From JBAOHV01 sp963714875 (lineage in GTDB: Bacteria > Actinomycetota > Acidimicrobiia > Acidimicrobiales > Microtrichaceae): a DNA stretch of 64,000 bases. Of the stretch, positions 36,501-43,018 are shown in pieces. The notes under the pieces are model-generated. The model saw only the letters and a program-made list of their open reading frames with translations, was not told where the DNA came from and did not search any database. The DNA is taken from assembly GCA_963714875.1 (NCBI GenBank), contig CAVQQI010000003.1:36563-100562 (forward strand), in the 5' to 3' direction. Numbering within the stretch: position 1 is the first letter of the stretch; every line of letters starts with the position of its first letter. The position numbers and the translations under genes are program-made.

Positions 36501-37092
36501 TGGGGCGGCCGATGTGGTCGCACACCGCTCGCCACAGGTGGGGTTGCCAGGCAACACGGTCGGCCAGCTCGAACCCCCACGAGTCGACGGAGCGACCCTG
36601 CTCCCATGAGCGGACCATCAGGGGACGGTGCATGAGATACCGATCGAAGAGGTCGGCCAGCCGACGGGCGCGACCCACTGCGGTCGCCCCCTGCACCGCG
36701 CGGGTGACCGGGGCCAGCGCAGGATCGGTCCGGCGCTGCTCGAGGACCTGGAGCAGCACCCAGGTGAGGTGCTCGACGTCCCACGGGTCGCCGACGCGCT
36801 CGTCGGGGCGCTCGGCCAGCACGCGACGGGTGAACCTGCCCGGGTAGAGCAGGTCCAGGTTCGCGGCGATCCCGTCGGTGGCGACGCCCGCGTCGGGACG
36901 GGTCGGGTCGACCGGAGGCGGAGCGCTCGCACCGAGTCGACGGGCGAGCTGGAGCCGCAGCCACCGGTCGACCCCTGCGGAGGGCACCACGATCCACTCG
37001 GGCGCCATCGGATCCTCGGGCGGCTCGGCCAGCACGCCCGCCAGCTGTGACGCCAGCCCGCTCAGTTCCTCACCCACCACCACCCGGAGCAC
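33556..37092 (-). CDS. recC: RecC, exonuclease V gamma subunit
   Basis: RecC recognises Chi and splits the duplex in RecBCD. The 1178-residue protein has the RecC N-terminus (IVVPSAGVDRWLRLQLARRLG), IRIHSCHGMARQVEVLRDQLLHLLE near 370 (inactive helicase-like motif), and GGITVTSLTPLRGLPYKVVCILGLDE in the second half. It lacks true Walker motifs, as expected. The GTG start at 37092 is the first plausible codon. It is the first gene of the recCBD operon; the region upstream to 37143 may hold the promoter, but I saw no clear boxes. Confidence 0.93.
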   Translation of the reverse strand: MLRVVVGEELSGLASQLAGVLAEPPEDPMAPEWIVVPSAGVDRWLRLQLARRLGASAPPPVDPTRPDAGVATDGIAANLDLLYPGRFTRRVLAERPDERVGDPWDVEHLTWVLLQVLEQRRTDPALAPVTRAVQGATAVGRARRLADLFDRYLMHRPLMVRSWEQGRSVDSWGFELADRVAWQPHLWRAVCDHIGRPSPVQVRTDRLEAVRSGQCPAAIPERVSLFGLTSIPGGSPFIDLLDALGTQRDVHLFVPQPSLEMVRSVLGRVPGRRAAGGAVLRRSEDESSRSVAHPLLRSWARSSRETLILLGDRINAAAADPSTGADPPAAAHPTTRPTLLAKVQRDLRADRPPAATFSPDPSDRSIRIHSCHGMARQVEVLRDQLLHLLEGDASLDEDDIVVMSPALEQCAPIIESVWGPSAGERDRDLVAAGSAPALRYRITDRSLGSAVPMVAALGSLVELLDSRCSDAAVLDFIGQAPVRERYGFDDSELAMIADWVRQANVRWGLDGAHREEWGVPRVHVAGTWASAIDRLLLGVMLTDDPSSSGLDGVLPIDVEGAGVRVAGRLADLLGRLSALVEESRRPRPVSGWLELLHDAAGAIFAAPADAPWQQAQLNAVLESIGDAATIDDVACGVQVTLADLRAVLGSRLQRDAGRANFFRGGITVTSLTPLRGLPYKVVCILGLDEAAFSVPAPDGDDLIATVPAVGDLDRRAETRHAVLDAVLCAGSNLIITRTGHSVVTNQPLPPAVVVAELAETLSATLDPQVAKRAMQLISVEHPRQCYDRRNFTAGGIESTAVTEAPWSFDPIALSGAGRRAAASPAAPFLATPLVDEELRVVELEELRDFLTHPVRHFLRRRLGVQLPDPPGRDGEVKAALTQGADGVARAAVGRPLLLELDALESWSIGDELLAHLRDGRELDTFEHRMLARGSLPPGRLSAPVLATATSQCQPLVDQLEALGLIGPVPQQVPIDLTLPGGERLVGSVRDDGGHEPGPLTATYSKWSEKRVLGPWLEVLALTAQDPATPWCATMVTRPTRSTAAVHLERLQVSGATDEERRERALDALRMVIDLWRRGRREPLPLFTDTSRALHRGENAADSWTPFVGTGERDDVWNHAVTGGAELEELRDMPCRPWDPDGPGDTRVMRYAHLLWDTYDESRRDVDPEDALDPGASIR

Positions 37093-37182
37093 GGACGGAC
37101 CATAGCGACCACGAGTGACAACGGAGCCGACGGTGTCCCGCTCGTGGCGCGCGGACGCCGACCGACATCTGAACCATCGCTG

Positions 37183-37199
37183 TCACCCGATGTGGGTGA
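37183..37199. promoter_or_regulatory. Operator-like inverted repeat TCACCC-N5-GGGTGA (site 1)
   Basis: Exact repeat with spacer GATGT. It lies 58 bases upstream of the DUF1269-remnant ATG at 37258. The whole 75-base stretch from repeat to ATG aligns without gaps with the stretch before the intact DUF1269 gene at 45443. A -10-like TAGCGT at 37223-37228 puts the repeat centre near -44. Confidence 0.75.
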
Positions 37200-37257
37200 T
37201 GATCCCGCCGGTCACCCCGCCGTAGCGTCGCTCCGACACTCCATACGAGGAGCCCAC

Positions 37258-37413
37258 ATGCCCGACCTGATCACCATCGGTGGCGCCGTCACCATCACGG
37301 CGACGACCCCGGACAGCGTGGACCTCCGTGTCCGGGGCACAGCCCCGAGAACCTCGCCGAAACGCGACGACCGGGCCGAGATCCGAGGATCTGTGCACCA
37401 CCAGGGCGGCTGA
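37258..37413 (+). pseudogene. Internally deleted DUF1269 remnant (51 residues)
   Basis: The frame begins MPDLITIG, matching the DUF1269 proteins at 45443 and 11552, and ends RTSPKRDDRAEIRGSVHHQGG, which aligns with the last 21 residues of the 45.4 kb copy (KTSLSDDDQAEIQEALHGQGA; about 10 identities, and nucleotide similarity running through the stop codon). Only about 22 unrelated residues lie between, so the membrane hairpin and most of the protein are gone. The reading frame is open, and the leader with its inverted repeat and ribosome-binding site (ACGAGGAG) is kept. It may now serve as a leader peptide for the SulP gene, whose GTG lies four bases after its stop. Confidence 0.65.
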
Positions 37414-37417
37414 ACCC

Positions 37418-39163
37418 GTGAGCAGCGACACGGCCGCCGCCCACACCCCGAGCCGCGGCGGTGACGGTCGCCGTCGTCTCCCCGTGTTGGAGGGAGTGCT
37501 CCCCCTCGATCGTCGACGCATCCCCACCGACCTGTTGGCCGGCACCACGCTGGCCGCGTTGGGGATACCCGAGGTGATGGGCTACGCCAAGATCGCAGGG
37601 ATGCCCGTGGTCACCGGGCTGTACACGATCCTCATCCCGATCGCGATCTTCGCCGTCCTGGGCTCGTCGAAGCACCTCGTCGTCGGCGCGGACTCGGCCA
37701 CGGCGGCGATCCTCGCCGCCGGGCTGGCGCCGCTCGCCGCCGCCGGTTCGGACGAGTACGTGGCACTGGCCGCTGGCGTGGCGATCATCACCGGCGCGGT
37801 GCTGGTGGTGGCCCGCGTCGTTCGACTGGGCTTCCTCGCCGACTTCCTCTCACGCAGCGTCCTGATCGGCTTCCTCACCGGCGTCGGCATCCAGGTCGCG
37901 ATGGGCCAGGTCAGCGGCATGCTCGGCGTGTCGGCCGGCACCGGCGGCACGGTCGAGAAGTTCGTGACCACGTTGTCGAACATCGGCGACACGAACACCA
38001 CCACCCTCGTGGTGTCGCTGGGCGTGCTGGTCGTCATCCTCGGCTGCAAGCGGCTCGACAAGCGAATCCCCGGCGCTCTGATCGCCGTGGTGGGGGCGAT
38101 CGTCGTCAGCTGGTACCTGGACCTGTCCGCTGACGGAGTGACCACGCTGGGACCCGTGCCCGGAGGGCTGCCGTCGGTCGGCCTGCCCGACGTCGGCGCC
38201 GGCGACCTCCCGACGCTGCTCGGCACCGTCGGAGCGATCGTGCTGGTGATCCTCGCCCAGAGCGCCGCCACCTCCCGGGCCTACGCAGCGAAGTACCAGG
38301 AGCGATTCTCGGAGAACACCGATCTGGTGGGCCTCGGGGCCGCCAACGCGGCGGCGGGTCTGACCGGCACGTTCGTCGTCAACGGCAGTCCGACCAAGAC
38401 CCAGATGGTCGATACGGCGGGCGGCCGTTCCCAGCTCGCACAGCTGACAACGGCGGCGGTCGTGCTGGTGGTGTTGTTGTTCCTGACCAAGCCGTTGCAG
38501 TACATGCCCAACGCCGTGCTGGCGGCGGTGGTGTTCCTGATCGGCGTCGAACTCGTCGACGTCGCCGGCATGAAGGGCATCTGGCGGGTCCGGAAGGACG
38601 AGTTCACGATCGCCGCGGTCACTGCCGCGCTCGTGGTCGTCGTCGGTGTGGAACAGGGCGTCGTGCTCGCCATCGTGCTGTCGATCCTCGACTACGTCCG
38701 GCGCGGGTACCGGCCGTCACGGGACCTGGTCGTCCAGGGTCCCGGTGGCCACTTCCACGGCGGCCCGCTCGACAGCGACGCCGCGGTCCGGCCAGGACTC
38801 CTCGTCTACCGCTTCGGCGCCGACCTGTTCTACGCGAACGCCAACGGCTTCTCGGAGGACGTCCTGGCGCTCGCAGCCCGCGAGGGCGTTCGATGGATCT
38901 GCGTCGACGCGGCGGCGATCAGCGACGTCGACTACTCGGGATGGAAGACGCTCGTGGAGCTGCACGATGAGCTGCACGGGCGTGGTGTCCGGTTGGTGCT
39001 GGCCGACGTCACCGCAGACGTGCGCGCCGAGCTCGAACGGTACGGGGTGCTCACCCAGCTCGGCGTCGATTCGGTGTTCCGCTCGGTCGGCGACTCGGTC
39101 GATGCGTTCGACGCACTACCGACCGGGGACGGCCCACCCGCTGCGGGTGGCACCAAGGGCTGA
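37418..39163 (+). CDS. SulP-family anion transporter with STAS domain
   Basis: The 581-residue protein has about ten to twelve membrane helices (residues 45-430) with the SulP motif ALGIPEVMGYAKIAGMPVVTGLYT near 43-66, and a C-terminal cytoplasmic STAS domain (about 460-560) with ICVDAAAISDVDYSGWKTLVELHDEL. SulP proteins move sulfate, bicarbonate or other anions. The GTG start lies four bases after the DUF1269 remnant and would be translated from the same message, under the inverted-repeat promoter. A sulfatase operon under the same type of repeat lies nearby, so sulfate is a reasonable but unproven substrate. Confidence 0.9.
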   Translation: MSSDTAAAHTPSRGGDGRRRLPVLEGVLPLDRRRIPTDLLAGTTLAALGIPEVMGYAKIAGMPVVTGLYTILIPIAIFAVLGSSKHLVVGADSATAAILAAGLAPLAAAGSDEYVALAAGVAIITGAVLVVARVVRLGFLADFLSRSVLIGFLTGVGIQVAMGQVSGMLGVSAGTGGTVEKFVTTLSNIGDTNTTTLVVSLGVLVVILGCKRLDKRIPGALIAVVGAIVVSWYLDLSADGVTTLGPVPGGLPSVGLPDVGAGDLPTLLGTVGAIVLVILAQSAATSRAYAAKYQERFSENTDLVGLGAANAAAGLTGTFVVNGSPTKTQMVDTAGGRSQLAQLTTAAVVLVVLLFLTKPLQYMPNAVLAAVVFLIGVELVDVAGMKGIWRVRKDEFTIAAVTAALVVVVGVEQGVVLAIVLSILDYVRRGYRPSRDLVVQGPGGHFHGGPLDSDAAVRPGLLVYRFGADLFYANANGFSEDVLALAAREGVRWICVDAAAISDVDYSGWKTLVELHDELHGRGVRLVLADVTADVRAELERYGVLTQLGVDSVFRSVGDSVDAFDALPTGDGPPAAGGTKG

Positions 39164-39195
39164 CGGCGCCCGCCGACGCGTCGAAGCCCGCCACG

Positions 39196-40005
39196 TCAGC
39201 CGCGCCACCGACGCCAGCGGTCCGGATGCTGGAGCCGGGCGACCCACAGGTCCTCGGCGGGCCATCGGCGGGCCCACTCGGGTGTGACGATGTCGTAGTA
39301 CTCGGGAGCGCGTGCGTCGTCGTCAGCGAAGAGCTCGTGGAGCGCCTCGACGACGAAGCCCGCCCTGCGCAGCTCCCGTATCCAGTCACCGTGCGCAGGG
39401 TGGTGCTCGATCCCGGCACCGGGCCACTCGACCCGGCGAAGTGAACGCTGGGTGCGCAGCAGCTGATCGCCGGCGACACCGCCGTCCTCGGGGACGCACA
39501 TCCCGGCGAGCACGCTGTTGGTGAGGAACACCAGACGGCCACCGTCGCGCAGCAGTCGAGCGGCCTCGCTCAGCCATCGCTCGGGGCGGCACCAGGGAGC
39601 GGCGCCGTACTCGCTCACCACCAGATCGAACGTCGCGGACCGCAGTGGTACCTGCTCGGCGGTCGCTTCGATGAGCGGAAAGGTCGGTCCGATCCGCTCC
39701 TGGCAGCTGCGTGCGGACCGAAGTTGGTGCGGACTGAGGTCCACGGCGACCGTGCGTGCCCCCGCCGACGCAAGCTGGGCCGACAGGTACGCGGTCCCGC
39801 ACCCGAGCTCCAGCACGTCGCGACCGTCCACCTCGCCGAGCACGCCGAGGCGACGCTCGGGGATGCGGAACAGGCCCCACTCCAACCGGGGGGCGGTCCA
39901 ACGCCGCTCGGCGTCGGCATCGGTGAACTGCTCGCTGATCCGTGCCCAGAGATCACGGTTGCGGCGGAGTCGGCCGACGGCCGCGGAGCTATCCCCGTCA
40001 GTCAC
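39196..40005 (-). CDS. SAM-dependent class I methyltransferase
   Basis: The 269-residue protein has the SAM-binding motif VLELGCGTAYLSAQLASAGARTVAVDLS (about 65-92), then FDLVVSEYGAAPW (motif for the adenine side) and RLLRDGGRLVFL. The substrate is not evident. The GTG at 40005 overlaps the stop of the upstream LURP-one gene, so it is the third gene of the sulfatase operon. It converges on the SulP gene, 32 bases away. Confidence 0.85.
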   Translation of the reverse strand: MTDGDSSAAVGRLRRNRDLWARISEQFTDADAERRWTAPRLEWGLFRIPERRLGVLGEVDGRDVLELGCGTAYLSAQLASAGARTVAVDLSPHQLRSARSCQERIGPTFPLIEATAEQVPLRSATFDLVVSEYGAAPWCRPERWLSEAARLLRDGGRLVFLTNSVLAGMCVPEDGGVAGDQLLRTQRSLRRVEWPGAGIEHHPAHGDWIRELRRAGFVVEALHELFADDDARAPEYYDIVTPEWARRWPAEDLWVARLQHPDRWRRWRG

Positions 40006-40507
40006 GGGCCATGGCGTCGATGGCCACCACGACCGAGAGGATGAGCGGGATGTCGGCGCCCGACCGCACCTCGACGCCGTAGGTGTCGCGCACGCGGAAC
40101 CACTTCTTGGAGACCTGGGCGATGGTGGCGCCGGACTGCTCGATCTCGTACTCATGATCGACGATGTTGCCGTGGACCTTCAGGTCGTCGGCACCGTCGA
40201 CCTCGACGTGGAACCGGTCCCGGATACCGACGAGCGCCTTCTTGACCGTGGCCGAACGACCGCCGAGGTCGATGGTCATCGTGTCCCGGACGTGGAGCGC
40301 GCGCTCCTTGATCTTCGCGACCTGGTGACCCGACATGTCCTCGAGCACGAACGTGTCGCGCAGCCGAGCGGCCTTGCCGTTGGCCTTGTACACACGGTTG
40401 CCATCGCCGTCCTCGATCCACGAGTCATCGCCGATCGAGACGAGCTCCTCCCGCATCTGGAAGCGGATCGCGCCGGATCTCTCGTCGTGTCGGTGACGAA
40501 GGCCCAT
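39998..40507 (-). CDS. LURP-one-related protein
   Basis: The 169-residue protein matches the LOR/tubby-like beta-barrel family: IRFQMREELVSIGDDSWIEDGDGNRVYKANGKAARLRDTFVLEDMSGHQVAKIKERALHV is shown here only by its features, namely repeated strands with the GNRVYKANG and VAKIKE turns. The fold may bind phospholipid or a membrane surface; bacterial roles are unknown. The ATG has a GAGGAGA site seven bases upstream. It lies 35 bases after the sulfatase and overlaps the methyltransferase, so it belongs to that operon. Confidence 0.8.
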   Translation of the reverse strand: MGLRHRHDERSGAIRFQMREELVSIGDDSWIEDGDGNRVYKANGKAARLRDTFVLEDMSGHQVAKIKERALHVRDTMTIDLGGRSATVKKALVGIRDRFHVEVDGADDLKVHGNIVDHEYEIEQSGATIAQVSKKWFRVRDTYGVEVRSGADIPLILSVVVAIDAMARD

Positions 40508-40542
40508 GGGGTTCTCCTCGGGTTGGGTGACAGGGAGGACGA

Positions 40543-42897
40543 TCAGTCGATGCCGAACCAGGCAGCGACCTTCTGCTCGTGGTTCGCGTAGCCGTCGCCC
40601 GAGACGTCGACGACGACCTTGTCGATCGTGCCACCCGTGAAGGGGAAGGGTGCGGAGTACTCGGGCGTCACCGCGGACGCGCTGTCCCGGCCGACGCAGA
40701 TCCCGTCGCCCGTCAGACAGAAGTAGCCGGGCTGGGTGATGATCGTCTCCTGTGCCACCTGCTGGTCGTCGACGTAGAGCGTCAGCGTGCCCTCGGTGCC
40801 GGGCATCTCGGGGTTGCTGCTGGGGCCCGAGGCGACGAACTCCGCGGCACACACGTGTCGGCCCGGCGTGAGCGACGTCCCGGCGACCACGTCCTGCAGG
40901 CGCGTCCCGATCCAGTTGAAGGTGTAGCGGAGCGTGCCGTCCTTGACGTACAGCGAGTGCCCGCCGGGGACGCCTCCCGCCGCCCAGATCACACCCTCGA
41001 CGTCGTCCGAGGTGATCTCCACCCCGGCCGCGATCGTGTACGAGCGGCCGGGCAGCTGCGGGCCGGCGGACTCGGGGACGTCGCTCGCGCCCGGGTAGAA
41101 GATGTACTGATCCCGTTCCGGCGCGCCGTGTGGCCGCTCGGCGAGCACCTGCTCCAGGGCATTGCGGTCATCCACGGGCAGCCCGTTGTAGATGCCTGCG
41201 TAGTAGAACCACAGGCCCTTCAGCTGCTCGAGTCGCTCCGGGTGGTCGGCGGCGACGTTGGTGCTCTGGGACCGGTCCGTCTCCAGGTGGAACAGCTCCC
41301 ACTCGTCCTTGTCGAAGTTGCCCCAGCTCGACAACGGCGGATGCACGGTGCAGGCCAGCCAGCCGTCGTGGTAGATCGAGCGCTGTCCGAGCATGGTGTA
41401 GAACTGCGTGCGCTTGCCGGGCACGGACGCATCGGTCAGCGCCGAGGCGAAGCTCTCGCCCTCGATCGGACTCTGCACGAAGCCGTTGATGACCTCCGGC
41501 GGATCGATTCCCAGCAGCTCGTAGACGGTCGGGACGACGTCCACGGCGTGGATGTACTGGTGGCGGATCTCGTCCGATGCGGCGATCTTCGCGGGCCAGG
41601 CCACCATGCACATGTCGGCGGTGCCCCCCTCGGCCCCCGCCCAGCGCTTCCAGTACGGGAACGGTGTGTCCAGCGCCCACGCCCACCCGGTGTTGTAGTG
41701 GTTGTTGGACGCCGGGGTGCCCAGCTCGTCGATGTGCGGGTTCGTCGTCTCGAAGGTGTCGGGCACGCCGTTGAAGAAGCGCCACTCGTTGAAGCTGCCG
41801 TTGGGGCCGCCCTCGCCACTGGCACCGTTGTCGGAGGTGACAACGATCAGCGTGTTGTCGAGCTCGCCCGACTCCTCGAGGAAGTCCAGCACCTTGCCGA
41901 GACGATCGTCGTAGTAGGAGATGTAGCCGGCGAACACCTCGGCCATGCGGGTGAACAGCTTCCGCTCGTCGACGGTCAGCGTGTCCCAGGGCCGCACCGT
42001 GTCGAGCAGCGGCCAGGGCTGACCGTCGGGACCGGTTCGACCGGGCTCCCCGTGCGGGTTGATCGGCGAGAGCGTGGTGTCCTCGGGCAGGAGCCCGAGC
42101 TCGATCTGGCGGGCCAGGATGCCGTCGCGGATGGCCTCGTAGCCCTGGTCGAAGACTCCCTTGTACTTGTCGGCCCACTCGAGCGGCACCAGGTGCGGCG
42201 CATGCCCGGCCTGGGGAGCCAGGTACATGAAGAACGGCTTGTCCGGATCGATGACCTTCGCGTCCTGGATGAACTGCACCGCCTTGTCCGCCAGGTCGTC
42301 GGCCAGGTGGTAGCCGTCCTCGGGGCGACCGGCCGGCTCGATCGGGTGGTTGTCGTGCACCAGGTCCGGGAAGTAGGAGTTGGTCTCTCCACCCAGCCAG
42401 CCGTAGAAGCGCTCGAACCCGCGACCGAGCGGCCAGCGACCCTTGTAGGCCGCCATGTTGCACTCCTCCCCGGGGGTCAGGTGCCACTTGCCGACGCAGT
42501 AGGTGTTGTAGCCCTGCTCGGCGAGGACCTCGGAGATGAAGCCGTTCTCGAACGGGATCCGGGTGGAGATGCCGGGGAACCCGGACGCGAACTCGGCGAT
42601 GGTCGCCATGCCGTTCGAGGTCGCGTTCCGGCCCGTCAGCAGCGATGCGCGGGTCGGTGAGCACAGCGCGGTGGTGTGGAAGTTGGAGAACGTGACGCCC
42701 ATCTCCTGGATGCGGCGCATGTTCGGACACTCGACGGGACCGCCGTACAGGTCCATCGTGGCGTAGCCCAAGTCGTCCCAGGTCAGGAACAGGACATTGG
42801 GTGCGCCATCCGGAGCCTTGGGCGCCAGATAGGGCGTCCAGTCCGGCTCGGAGTCCCGGACGTCGAGCTCGATGCGGCCGTTGAAGTGCGTCGGCAT
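40543..42897 (-). CDS. Arylsulfatase (type I, formylglycine-dependent)
   Basis: The 784-residue protein hydrolyses sulfate esters. It has the metal ligands in FLTWDDLGY (D41, D42), the sulfatase signature ALCSPTRASLLTGRN whose C79 is converted to formylglycine, GKWHLTPG, and TSDNGASGEGG with the second metal pair. It is as long as the large actinobacterial AtsA enzymes, with a C-terminal beta-rich domain (about 640-784). No signal peptide is seen, so it is likely cytoplasmic. I chose the ATG at 42897, preceded by GAGAAGGAA. The TCACCC-N5-GGGTGA repeat lies 78 bases upstream. No formylglycine-generating enzyme gene is in the window. Confidence 0.93.
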   Translation of the reverse strand: MPTHFNGRIELDVRDSEPDWTPYLAPKAPDGAPNVLFLTWDDLGYATMDLYGGPVECPNMRRIQEMGVTFSNFHTTALCSPTRASLLTGRNATSNGMATIAEFASGFPGISTRIPFENGFISEVLAEQGYNTYCVGKWHLTPGEECNMAAYKGRWPLGRGFERFYGWLGGETNSYFPDLVHDNHPIEPAGRPEDGYHLADDLADKAVQFIQDAKVIDPDKPFFMYLAPQAGHAPHLVPLEWADKYKGVFDQGYEAIRDGILARQIELGLLPEDTTLSPINPHGEPGRTGPDGQPWPLLDTVRPWDTLTVDERKLFTRMAEVFAGYISYYDDRLGKVLDFLEESGELDNTLIVVTSDNGASGEGGPNGSFNEWRFFNGVPDTFETTNPHIDELGTPASNNHYNTGWAWALDTPFPYWKRWAGAEGGTADMCMVAWPAKIAASDEIRHQYIHAVDVVPTVYELLGIDPPEVINGFVQSPIEGESFASALTDASVPGKRTQFYTMLGQRSIYHDGWLACTVHPPLSSWGNFDKDEWELFHLETDRSQSTNVAADHPERLEQLKGLWFYYAGIYNGLPVDDRNALEQVLAERPHGAPERDQYIFYPGASDVPESAGPQLPGRSYTIAAGVEITSDDVEGVIWAAGGVPGGHSLYVKDGTLRYTFNWIGTRLQDVVAGTSLTPGRHVCAAEFVASGPSSNPEMPGTEGTLTLYVDDQQVAQETIITQPGYFCLTGDGICVGRDSASAVTPEYSAPFPFTGGTIDKVVVDVSGDGYANHEQKVAAWFGID

Positions 42898-42975
42898 GGT
42901 TCCTTCTCGGTCGGTGTCGTGTCGGTCGCCCGGCAGGGTCGTGTTCACACTTGCGGGTCGGGCGCGCCGGCGTCG

Positions 42976-42992
42976 TCACCCCGAAGGGGTGA
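42976..42992. promoter_or_regulatory. Operator-like inverted repeat (site 2), sulfatase operon
   Basis: Exact TCACCC-N5-GGGTGA with spacer CGAAG, between the 3' end of the LuxR/MalT gene and the start of the sulfatase gene. Only the sulfatase operon can be its target. Confidence 0.7.
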
Positions 42993-43018
42993 TCACCCCG
43001 GTGCTCCGCCAGCAGAGT

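Noticed and set aside
42991..43010. A second TCACCC directly after operator site 2
   Set aside because: The complementary arm is absent (the following bases are CGGTGCTCCGC), so it is not a second operator.
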